Part shown: positions 6,828-12,481 of the stretch, in pieces
How positions within the stretch are numbered: the stretch's first letter is position 1
Layout: every line of letters begins with the position of its first letter
The notes under the pieces: model-generated
What the model was told of the DNA's origin: nothing
Databases searched by the model: none
The model's input: the letters and a program-made list of their open reading frames with translations, nothing else
From: Clostridia bacterium
Lineage (GTDB): Bacteria; Bacillota; Clostridia; Oscillospirales; CAG-272
Length of the DNA: 12,576 bases
Assembly: GCA_017457465.1 (NCBI GenBank)
Contig: JAFTHJ010000128.1
Span: 1 to 12,576 of the forward strand
Direction: 5' to 3'
Position numbers and translations under genes: made by a program

Positions 6828-6856
6828 AGTATAGCACATTTTACCTGAAAAGTAAA
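6828..6856 (-). promoter_or_regulatory. Probable promoter of the LRR gene
   Basis: On the minus strand TTTACT (6856-6851) and TATACT (6833-6828) are 17 bases apart, with a TGC just before the -10 (extended -10). The predicted start is at about 6821-6822, giving a leader of about 197 bases. The -35 overlaps a 7+2+7 inverted repeat (AAAAGTA/TACTTTT, 6848-6863). Two further TATACT hexamers at 6787-6782 and 6748-6743 have poorly spaced -35 partners (19-20 bases). Confidence 0.6.
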
Positions 6857-6886
6857 TACTTTTTTGAAAATCGCTTACATCTGTGG

Positions 6887-6898
6887 GAAGATATCTTC
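6887..6898. promoter_or_regulatory. 12-bp perfect palindrome in the divergent LRR/fba region
   Basis: GAAGATATCTTC lies about 50 bases upstream of the fba -35 and about 30 bases upstream of the LRR promoter. It could be an operator shared by the two divergent genes. The binding protein is unknown. The stretch 6899-6949 is AT-rich without other clear signals. Confidence 0.4.
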
Positions 6899-6949
6899 AT
6901 TATAATTGTTAAAAGATACACAATTTATGAAAAATATTTTATACTGCTA

Positions 6950-6978
6950 TTGATTTTTCCTGAAAGTTGGTGTATAAT
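6950..6978 (+). promoter_or_regulatory. Sigma-A promoter of fba
   Basis: TTGATT (6950-6955) and TATAAT (6973-6978) have a 17-base spacer. The predicted start is near 6985, about 46 bases before the ATG. The leader contains a weak AT-only hairpin (AAATAAAA/TTTTATTT) just ahead of the ribosome site. Confidence 0.85.
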
Positions 6979-7030
6979 AGTACGGTAATTTAAAAATAAA
7001 AGAAATTTTATTTACAAAGGAGTAAAGAAA

Positions 7031-7894
7031 ATGTTGGTTTCAGCAAAGGAAATGCTTACAAAAGCAAAGCAGGGCAAATATGCCGTAGGTCAGTTCAACA
7101 TCAATAACCTTGAGTGGACTAAAGCAGTTCTTCTCACTGCGCAGGAGTGCAATTCTCCCGTTATTCTCGGTGTTTCCGAGGGCGCGGGCAAGTATATGTG
7201 CGGATACAAGACCGTTGTCGGAATGGTTAACGGAATGATTGAGGAGCTTGGTATCACGGTTCCCGTCGCTCTCCACCTTGACCACGGAAGCTACGACGGC
7301 TGTATGAAGTGTATCGAGGCAGGATTCTCCTCGATAATGTTCGACGGTTCTCACTACCCGATCGACGAGAATGTCGCAAAGACATCCGAGCTTGTTAAGA
7401 TTTGTGCGGAGAAGGGTATGTCCCTTGAGGCAGAGGTCGGCTCTATCGGCGGCGAAGAGGACGGCGTTGTGGGCGCGGGTGAGTGCGCGGATCCTGACGA
7501 GTGCAAGAGCATCGCGGACCTCGGAGTTACAATGCTCGCCGCAGGTATCGGAAACATTCACGGCAAGTACCCCGAGAACTGGAAGGGACTCTCCTTTGAG
7601 ACTCTCGCTGCTGTTCAGGAAAAGACAGGCGAGATGCCCCTCGTTCTTCACGGCGGAACAGGTATTCCCGAGGAAATGATAAAGAAGGCAATCTCTCTCG
7701 GAGTTGCGAAGATTAATGTTAACACCGAGTGTCAGCTCTCCTTTGCGGCTGCAACACGCGCTTATATCGAGGCTGGTAAGGACCTTTCGGGTAAGGGATT
7801 TGACCCCAGAAAGCTTCTTGCTCCCGGTACAGAGGCTATCAAGGCTACTGTCAAGGAAAAGATGGAGCTGTTCGGTTCTGTAAACAAGGCGTAA
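7031..7894 (+). CDS. fba: Class II fructose-1,6-bisphosphate aldolase
   Basis: The enzyme has 287 residues, the usual length for the B. subtilis FbaA type, and starts at an ATG 8 bases after AAAGGAG. It cleaves fructose-1,6-bisphosphate to dihydroxyacetone phosphate and glyceraldehyde-3-phosphate in cytosolic glycolysis and works in reverse in gluconeogenesis. Visible residues include the HLDHG motif (residues 82-86: catalytic D84, zinc ligand H85), EAEVGSIGG with E135, the second zinc histidine in GNIHGKY (H177), the third in VLHGGTG (H207), the phosphate-binding GGTG loop, and KINVNTE (227-233). It needs a divalent metal, normally zinc, which is notable because a predicted metallochaperone gene follows. 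Tagatose-bisphosphate or related aldolase activity cannot be excluded from sequence alone, but a general glycolytic role is most likely. Confidence 0.95.
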   Translation: MLVSAKEMLTKAKQGKYAVGQFNINNLEWTKAVLLTAQECNSPVILGVSEGAGKYMCGYKTVVGMVNGMIEELGITVPVALHLDHGSYDGCMKCIEAGFSSIMFDGSHYPIDENVAKTSELVKICAEKGMSLEAEVGSIGGEEDGVVGAGECADPDECKSIADLGVTMLAAGIGNIHGKYPENWKGLSFETLAAVQEKTGEMPLVLHGGTGIPEEMIKKAISLGVAKINVNTECQLSFAAATRAYIEAGKDLSGKGFDPRKLLAPGTEAIKATVKEKMELFGSVNKA

Positions 7895-7905
7895 AATTTT
7901 ATGTC

Positions 7906-7938
7906 AGGGGAAGAATGGACTCGCGCCGTTCTTCCCCT
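7906..7938 (+). terminator. Hairpin after fba (weak terminator or processing site)
   Basis: AGGGGAAGAATGG pairs with CCGTTCTTCCCCT (13 bp with one G-U) around a 7-base loop. It begins 12 bases after the fba stop. The tail (TGAAAATTTG) lacks a good U run, and there is no obvious new promoter before the next gene. Partial read-through from fba into the metallochaperone genes is therefore plausible. Confidence 0.6.
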
Positions 7939-7967
7939 TGAAAATTTGAATAAAGAGGGAAATAAAA

Positions 7968-9173
7968 ATGACCAAGATTGACATAGTTTCGGGCTTTCTC
8001 GGCGCGGGAAAGACGACTCTTATAAACAAGTTGATACACGAAGCATATGCGGGAGAAAAGCTCGTTCTCATAGAAAACGAGTTCGGAGAGATAGGAATCG
8101 ACGGCGGATTTCTTCAGGATGCGGGTATAAACATTACCGAGATGAACTCGGGCTGTATTTGCTGCTCACTTGTCGGAGATTTCAGCGAGGCTCTCGCAAA
8201 GGTTATCGAGGAATATAATCCCGAGAGAGTGCTTATCGAGCCGTCGGGCGTGGGTAAGTTGAGTGATGTCATCCGCGCGGTCACGGCATCGGGCGCGAAG
8301 GATATTGCGCTTAACAGCTTCACGGTCGTCGTCGATGTAAATAAGTGTAAGCTTTATATGAAGAATTTCGGCGAGTTCTTTAACGACCAGATAGAGAACG
8401 CGGGATGTATCGTTTTCAGCCATACCGATAAGACGACAGAGGCGAAGCTCACAGAGGCTATATCCCTTGTCAAAGCTCATAATGAGGGGGCGTTTATGGT
8501 TACGACTCCGATATCCGAGCTTACGGGAGCCGACCTGCTTGAGGCTATGGAGCGTAAGTCCTCTATCGAGGAGGAGCTGAAGCGCCTTATGGAGAGCGAG
8601 GAGGTCTGCCCCGAGTGCGGACACCACCACCATCATCACGAGCACGAACACTACCACGATGAGGAATGTCACCACGAACATCACCACCACGATGACGAGT
8701 GCCACCATGAGCATCACCACCATGATGAACACGAGCATCACCATCATCACGACGGTGAGTGCGAGTGCGGTTGCGGCGGACACCATCATGAGCATGACCA
8801 CGAGCATGACCACGAGCATGACCACGAGCACCACCACGAGCATGAGCATCATCACGAACACGAGCATCACGGACACCACCATCACCACCACGCCGATGAG
8901 GTATTCACCAGCTGGGGCAGGGAAACCGTCAAGAAATATTCGGCAGAGCAGATGCGTGAGAGTCTTGCCGCGCTCGAGAACGAAGAGAAATACGGCTTCG
9001 TCATCAGAGCAAAGGGAATTGTTGAGGGAGAGTCGGGCAAGTGGATACATTTCGACTATGTTCCCGCGGAGCCCGATGTGCGAGAGGGCTGCTCGGCGGT
9101 TATAGGCAAGATATGCGTTATAGGCTCGAAGATAAACGAGGATGCGCTTGAGGCTCTTTTCGGACTCAAGTGA
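7968..9173 (+). CDS. COG0523 (CobW/G3E) GTPase metallochaperone with a very large histidine-rich insert
   Basis: The protein has 401 residues; the ATG follows GAGGGA by 7 bases. COG0523 GTPases bind metal (often zinc) and use GTP hydrolysis to hand it to target enzymes in the cytosol. Residues 1-210 are the GTPase domain: Walker A G9-FLGAGKTT, the metal motif C63-I-C65-C66, and the ERVLIEPSGVG switch element at about 86-96. The base-recognition motif, usually NKxD, reads SHTD (151-154), a notable change. Residues 219-308 contain 52 histidines in 90 residues with Asp/Glu and seven cysteines across 214-269 (CPEC, two tandem D-x-E-C-H-H-E-H-H-H-H units, ECECGC). Residues about 312-399 are the CobW C-terminal domain. 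The insert could store or sense metal (zinc or nickel). The next gene, 14 bases on, encodes a second G3E protein. Family is secure; the metal and client are inference. Confidence 0.92.
   Translation: MTKIDIVSGFLGAGKTTLINKLIHEAYAGEKLVLIENEFGEIGIDGGFLQDAGINITEMNSGCICCSLVGDFSEALAKVIEEYNPERVLIEPSGVGKLSDVIRAVTASGAKDIALNSFTVVVDVNKCKLYMKNFGEFFNDQIENAGCIVFSHTDKTTEAKLTEAISLVKAHNEGAFMVTTPISELTGADLLEAMERKSSIEEELKRLMESEEVCPECGHHHHHHEHEHYHDEECHHEHHHHDDECHHEHHHHDEHEHHHHHDGECECGCGGHHHEHDHEHDHEHDHEHHHEHEHHHEHEHHGHHHHHHADEVFTSWGRETVKKYSAEQMRESLAALENEEKYGFVIRAKGIVEGESGKWIHFDYVPAEPDVREGCSAVIGKICVIGSKINEDALEALFGLK
8790..8825 (+). repeat. 12-bp perfect tandem repeat in the histidine-rich insert
   Basis: GAGCATGACCAC is repeated three times without error, encoding EHDH three times, and is followed by a diverged fourth unit. 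Slippage here would change insert length in steps of four residues without breaking the frame. Confidence 0.9.
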
Positions 9174-9187
9174 GAAAGAGGTAAGAT

Positions 9188-10129
9188 ATGAGTATGCCTG
9201 TATACCTTTTCACAGGTTTTCTTGAGGGCGGAAAAACCACCATATTGCAGGAATCTCTGGCTGACGAGCGCTTCAACAGCGGCGAGAAAACGCTGGTCAT
9301 TCTCTGCGAGGAGGGCTTTACTGAACTTGAGCCCGATAAATTCTGGGGCAAGAATGTTCAGATAAGAACGATAGAGGAAGAGGACGAGCTTAATGAGCCT
9401 AATCTTCGCGCGTTTGCCGCGGAGCATAGATACGACAGAATAATTATCGAGTATAACGGAATGTGGATGCTTGATAAGCTCTACGCGAATATGCCCCGCG
9501 ATTGGGTGATTTATCAGAATATGATGTTCGCCGAGGCGAGGACATTCCTGAATTATAACGCCAATATGCGTCAGCTTGTTTACGATAAGCTCAAGGACGC
9601 TGAAATGATAGTCCTCAACAGAGCCTACGAGGGCGTTGATAAAGACGAGATACACAAGGTGGTCAGAGGAATATCGCGCAGAGCGGCGATAGTTTATGAT
9701 TATCCCGACGGACACGTTGAGTATGACGAGATAGAGGACCCGCTTCCGTTTGATGTCAATGCTGACGTGATAGATATCGCTGATAACGATTACGCACTTT
9801 GGTACAGAGACCTCTCGGAGAATATGAAGGCTTACGTGGGTAAGACCGTGCATTTTAAGGGAATGGTTGCAAGAGAGCCGAAGCTCGGAAGCAACGCCGT
9901 AATTCTCGGACGGCATATTATGACCTGTTGCGCCGACGATATTCAGTATGGCGGAATGGTCGCCGTGTTCAAGTCGGCTTCCCCCCTCAAAACAGGGGAC
10001 TGGGTGACAGTCAAGGGCAAGATTCGTATGGAGAGGACCAAGGTATATCGCGCCGAGGGACCTGTGGTTTACGTTGACACCACAGAATTTGCCGTCGCTC
10101 CCAAGCAGGAAGTGGTTACCTTTTATTAA
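9188..10129 (+). CDS. G3E-like P-loop GTPase fused to a YcgQ/TIGR03943 (DUF1980) C-terminal domain
   Basis: The protein has 313 residues; the ATG lies 5 bases after AGAGGT and 14 bases past the previous stop, so the two genes are surely co-transcribed. Residues 1-165 resemble a small G3E GTPase: Walker A G10-FLEGGKTT, the RIIIEYNG strand where COG0523 has EPSG, and VLNRA (142-146) at the NKxD position. The CxCC metal motif is absent; the matching region is acidic (TIEEEDELNE, 61-70). Residues about 215-300 (YVGKTVHFKGMV, then GRHIMTCCADDIQYGG, then LKTGDWVTVKGKIR) resemble the soluble C-terminal domain of YcgQ-type proteins, which partner UPF0718 permeases and often sit with COG0523 genes. 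C247-C248 is the obvious metal-ligand candidate. The permease itself is not in the window. The family calls come from motif recall; the fusion is the less certain part. Confidence 0.75.
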   Translation: MSMPVYLFTGFLEGGKTTILQESLADERFNSGEKTLVILCEEGFTELEPDKFWGKNVQIRTIEEEDELNEPNLRAFAAEHRYDRIIIEYNGMWMLDKLYANMPRDWVIYQNMMFAEARTFLNYNANMRQLVYDKLKDAEMIVLNRAYEGVDKDEIHKVVRGISRRAAIVYDYPDGHVEYDEIEDPLPFDVNADVIDIADNDYALWYRDLSENMKAYVGKTVHFKGMVAREPKLGSNAVILGRHIMTCCADDIQYGGMVAVFKSASPLKTGDWVTVKGKIRMERTKVYRAEGPVVYVDTTEFAVAPKQEVVTFY

Positions 10130-10142
10130 TAGTTGATAACAG

Positions 10143-10181
10143 AACAACCTCTCGCGGAAATATGTTCCGCGAGAGGTTGTT
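10143..10181. terminator. Bidirectional terminator between the GTPase pair and the DeoR gene
   Basis: A perfect 17-bp stem (AACAACCTCTCGCGGAA with TTCCGCGAGAGGTTGTT) has a 5-base loop. It lies between convergent genes, 13 bases after one stop and 14 bases from the other. The plus-strand tail is TTCTACTT and the minus-strand tail CTGTTAT, so the U runs are modest but the stem is strong. Confidence 0.85.
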
Positions 10182-10195
10182 TCTACTTATACGGT

Positions 10196-10963
10196 TTACG
10201 CTTCATATACCTCAACTCCCGACTCTCGAATAGAGCCGAGCGCGTCGGCGTTGTCTGCCTTTGATGTAACAAGCACATCAACATCCGTTATCGGACAAAC
10301 CCGCGCAAAGGTGTTTCTGCCTATTTTTGAGCTATCCGCCGCTACGATAACTGTGTCGGCACAGCTTATCATTTTGTTTATAAGCTCGGCTTCACTCGCG
10401 TAATAGAGCGAAAGTCCGTGGCTGCCCGTCACTCCGTCGACAGAGAGAATGCATTTACCTGCGTGATATTTGTCGAGCTGGGCTACCGAATCGGGGCCGT
10501 AGGTAAAGCCGTACTTGCTCTCAACAAGTCCGCCGAGCAGGGTGACATTAAAGCCGTAATACGATGAAGCCTCGGTCGCGATAGCTATTGAATTCGTCAG
10601 GATAGTTATATTTTTCTTGCCGCGGAGGGCACGGAGAACATATGTCAGTGTCGTTCCCGAATTCAGGATTATCGTATCGTCGTCGCCTATAAGCTCGGCG
10701 AGTTTTTGCGCTATAGCCTTCTTTGAGGCGGAGTTGGTGGTGAAGCGCTCGGCAACATCCATATCAATGTAAAGCTTATCCTTTGCGATAGCTCCGCCGT
10801 GTACTCGCTTGATGCTTCCCGTTGATTCGAGATATTCAAGGTCGGAGCGCACCGTCACCTCTGAAATGCCGTAAAGACGGCTCAAATCAGCTACCTTGAC
10901 CTTTCCTTCTTTGTTTATAAGCTCTATTATTTTCTCTCTGCGCTTTTCGGCTGAATTCAACAT
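10196..10963 (-). CDS. DeoR/GlpR family transcriptional repressor
   Basis: The protein has 255 residues, the family's normal length; AAGGAG precedes the ATG. Residues 6-58 form the winged helix-turn-helix, with the recognition helix ISEVTVRSDLEYLE (33-46) and the wing motif KRVHGGA (52-58). Residues about 75-235 are the sugar-phosphate sensor domain, with NSGTT (101-105), LTNS (122-125), LLGG (142-145) and SVDGVTGSHG (174-183). These proteins repress sugar catabolic genes and release DNA when a phosphorylated sugar binds. It is transcribed divergently from the SIS-yjbQ-transaldolase operon, and paired CGAAAG elements stand downstream of both promoters. It therefore probably controls itself and that operon. 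The inducer is unknown; a sugar phosphate handled by the neighbouring isomerase or aldolase is likely. Confidence 0.93.
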   Translation of the reverse strand: MLNSAEKRREKIIELINKEGKVKVADLSRLYGISEVTVRSDLEYLESTGSIKRVHGGAIAKDKLYIDMDVAERFTTNSASKKAIAQKLAELIGDDDTIILNSGTTLTYVLRALRGKKNITILTNSIAIATEASSYYGFNVTLLGGLVESKYGFTYGPDSVAQLDKYHAGKCILSVDGVTGSHGLSLYYASEAELINKMISCADTVIVAADSSKIGRNTFARVCPITDVDVLVTSKADNADALGSIRESGVEVYEA

Positions 10964-10989
10964 TGCTTTTCTCCTTGGGTTTCATATCG

Positions 10990-11011
10990 ACTTTCGGTTT
11001 ACTTTCGATTT
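10990..11011 (-). promoter_or_regulatory. Tandem CGAAAG operator candidate in the deoR leader
   Basis: Two 11-base units, ACTTTCGGTTT and ACTTTCGATTT on the plus strand, lie head to tail with one mismatch. On the minus strand they read TCGAAAG and CCGAAAG, 11 bases apart (one helical turn). They lie about 15-36 bases after the predicted deoR transcription start. Tandem CTTTCG/CGAAAG boxes are a usual form for DeoR-family sites. Confidence 0.65.
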
Positions 11012-11032
11012 TTCTAAAATATTTTCGTTAAG

Positions 11033-11061
11033 AGTATACCACAGAGAAACGGAGTTGTCAA
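11033..11061 (-). promoter_or_regulatory. Sigma-A promoter of the DeoR gene
   Basis: On the minus strand a consensus TTGACA (11061-11056) and TATACT (11038-11033) have a 17-base spacer. The predicted start is near 11026, giving a leader of about 63 bases that contains the tandem CGAAAG elements. Confidence 0.88.
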
Positions 11062-11119
11062 GGATTATTTTAATTTATTCTTTAGATACAGTTTGTATAG
11101 GCTTTTTTAAATAACTGTA

Positions 11120-11148
11120 TTGACAATTGTGGGAAAATGTGTTATTAT
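11120..11148 (+). promoter_or_regulatory. Sigma-A promoter of the SIS-yjbQ-transaldolase operon
   Basis: A consensus TTGACA (11120-11125) and TATTAT (11143-11148) have a 17-base spacer. The predicted start is near 11155, which falls on the first CGAAAG element. The region 11062-11119 between the two divergent promoters holds no other clear signal. Confidence 0.88.
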
Positions 11149-11154
11149 ATAAAA

Positions 11155-11184
11155 CCGAAAGGAAAACAATATATATCCGAAAGC
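11155..11184 (+). promoter_or_regulatory. Paired CCGAAAG operator candidate at the operon start
   Basis: CCGAAAGG (11155-11162) and CCGAAAGC (11177-11184), each followed by AAAA, are 22 bases apart (two helical turns). They cover the predicted start to about +30. They match the elements in the divergent deoR leader and have the same orientation relative to transcription. Confidence 0.6.
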
Positions 11185-11214
11185 AAAAAGGAAGTTTGTT
11201 TTGTGAGGTGCGAT

Positions 11215-11811
11215 ATGAAAAAGGAAATTTACGAGGCGGCTATGAACGCCTTTAAAATAGAAAGCGAGTCATTACTCGCTACCGCAGAGATTATCAACAG
11301 CGAGGAGTTTATGCGCGCGGTCGAGGTGCTTTCGAGAGCCGAGAGAATCGCGAGTGCGGGATGCGGACATTCGGGTATCGCGTGTCAGCATTGTGCCCAC
11401 CTGATGTGTTGTATAGAGCGCCCCGCACGATTTATATCTCCCGCAGAGGCGGTTCACGGCGGACTTGGGTTTGTGCAGAAGGGAGATGTTATGGTTCTTG
11501 CTTCCAGAGGCGGCAAGACAGATGAACTTCTTCCTATAGCCGATATCTGCAGAAGTAAGGGAGCGGTGGTTATAGGAATTACCGAAAATCTCGAATCTCC
11601 TCTGGCACAGAGGTCGGATATAGTTATAGCGATGAAGATAACCCGCGAGTGTGACAGATATAACTGTCAGGGAACGACGAGCTTCACAGTCCTTGCGGCG
11701 ATATTCGATGCGCTCCAGACAGCAGTCCTTGAAAATACGGGATTTAAGAACGAGGAGTTTGCCGTTATCCATCCTGGCGGAGCTGTTGGTAAGAGACTTA
11801 ATTCGAAATAA
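11215..11811 (+). CDS. SIS-domain sugar-phosphate isomerase-like protein (KpsF/GutQ-like)
   Basis: The protein has 198 residues from MKKEIYEAAMN, 4 bases after GAGGTG. The frame is open to 11137, but that start lies inside the promoter and is rejected. The single SIS domain shows the first loop SAGCGHSGIACQHCAHLM (47-64), the phosphosugar-binding serine region ASRGGKTDELLP (96-107), and the C-terminal signature FAVIHPGGAVGKRL (182-195). The last matches the HPGG(S/A)xGxRL motif of arabinose-5-phosphate isomerases of the KpsF/GutQ type. The CBS pair of those enzymes is absent, and several cysteines are clustered near residues 50-66. SIS proteins isomerise or bind aldose/ketose phosphates in the cytosol. 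As first gene of a DeoR-controlled operon with a transaldolase-like enzyme, it probably supplies a ketose phosphate. The exact substrate cannot be read from the sequence. Confidence 0.85.
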   Translation: MKKEIYEAAMNAFKIESESLLATAEIINSEEFMRAVEVLSRAERIASAGCGHSGIACQHCAHLMCCIERPARFISPAEAVHGGLGFVQKGDVMVLASRGGKTDELLPIADICRSKGAVVIGITENLESPLAQRSDIVIAMKITRECDRYNCQGTTSFTVLAAIFDALQTAVLENTGFKNEEFAVIHPGGAVGKRLNSK

Positions 11812-11843
11812 TAAAAATAACATAAAAATTAAGGAGAAAAATT

Positions 11844-12464
11844 ATGGAATTCAAGGTTTTTCAGAAGGAATTGGAGCTTCAGTCGAGAGGTTGGATACCC
11901 ACATTCCACGACGTTTCAAAGGAAGTAATGGAGATAGTAAAGGCGTCGGGAATTAAGAACGGCACCTGTTGTATCGCGTCTCACCACACCACCTGCAGCG
12001 TTATGGTTCAGGAATGCTCACACGATATCGACTCGTTTGACCTCGAGTATCTCCAGCACGACCTGCTCGATATTATGAGAAAGATGATTCCCGACTTTGC
12101 CGAGGAGCATCAGTACCGCCATCCCGGACCTATCCATTCCCAGTTCGGAAGATATGTGAATGAGCCCGGTGACTATACAAGTATGAACACCGACGGACAT
12201 CTCAGAAGCGTATTCTTCGGCAGAAGCGAAACTATGACTGTCAAGGACGGTGTTCTTGACGGCGGTGAATTCGCTCATATATACTTTATCGACTGGGACC
12301 ACGTAAGAGCCCGTCGCAGACAGCTCAATATCACGGTTATGGGAACTACAGACGATGTTGAAGACCGCAAGTGGAACAACGGAGAGGTTATCAACACACT
12401 CAGAAAGTATACAGACGAAGAAAAGGCGTTTGACGTTCATTACACGCTCCAGCAGCAGAGATAA
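11844..12464 (+). CDS. yjbQ: YjbQ/UPF0047 family protein (long form)
   Basis: The protein has 206 residues; AAGGAG stands 8 bases before the ATG, and the gene begins 32 bases after the SIS gene. Family marks are ASHHTTCSVMVQE (45-57; the usual HTT...E), YRH (91-93), NTDGHLRSVFFG (115-126; usual NxDAHLxxxxxG) and the IYFIDWDHVRARR stretch (146-158; usual E-DGPR-R). Most YjbQ proteins have about 135-140 residues. The extra length here lies in an N-terminal extension, an insert between YRH and NTDGH (about 94-113), and a C-terminal extension of about 35 residues. E. coli YjbQ has weak thiamine-phosphate synthase activity and forms trimers, but its true role is unknown. Co-transcription with sugar-phosphate enzymes suggests a role there rather than in thiamine synthesis. 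Family is secure, function is not. Confidence 0.9.
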   Translation: MEFKVFQKELELQSRGWIPTFHDVSKEVMEIVKASGIKNGTCCIASHHTTCSVMVQECSHDIDSFDLEYLQHDLLDIMRKMIPDFAEEHQYRHPGPIHSQFGRYVNEPGDYTSMNTDGHLRSVFFGRSETMTVKDGVLDGGEFAHIYFIDWDHVRARRRQLNITVMGTTDDVEDRKWNNGEVINTLRKYTDEEKAFDVHYTLQQQR

Positions 12465-12481
12465 TCAGGGAGGATATAAAA

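Noticed and set aside
7040..7651. Minus-strand open frame inside fba
   Set aside because: It lies wholly within the well-identified aldolase and has no recognisable product.
7895..7967. A Zur-type operator before the metallochaperone gene
   Set aside because: No AT-rich palindrome of the expected form (TAATNATTA-like core) is present in the gap; only the hairpin is seen.
8166..9050. Minus-strand open frame (294 codons) rich in Val and Met opposite the histidine-rich gene
   Set aside because: The apparent hydrophobic stretches are just the reverse complement of His codons (CAC/CAT read as GTG/ATG); not a membrane protein.
9056..10147. Long minus-strand open frame (363 codons) opposite the second GTPase gene
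   Set aside because: The plus-strand frame has a ribosome site, Walker A and domain structure; the antisense translation shows no family features and is a by-product of codon bias.
11137..11214. Upstream ATG for the SIS gene at 11137
   Set aside because: It overlaps the -10 region and lies before the predicted transcription start; the ATG at 11215 has GAGGTG in front and begins the conserved domain.
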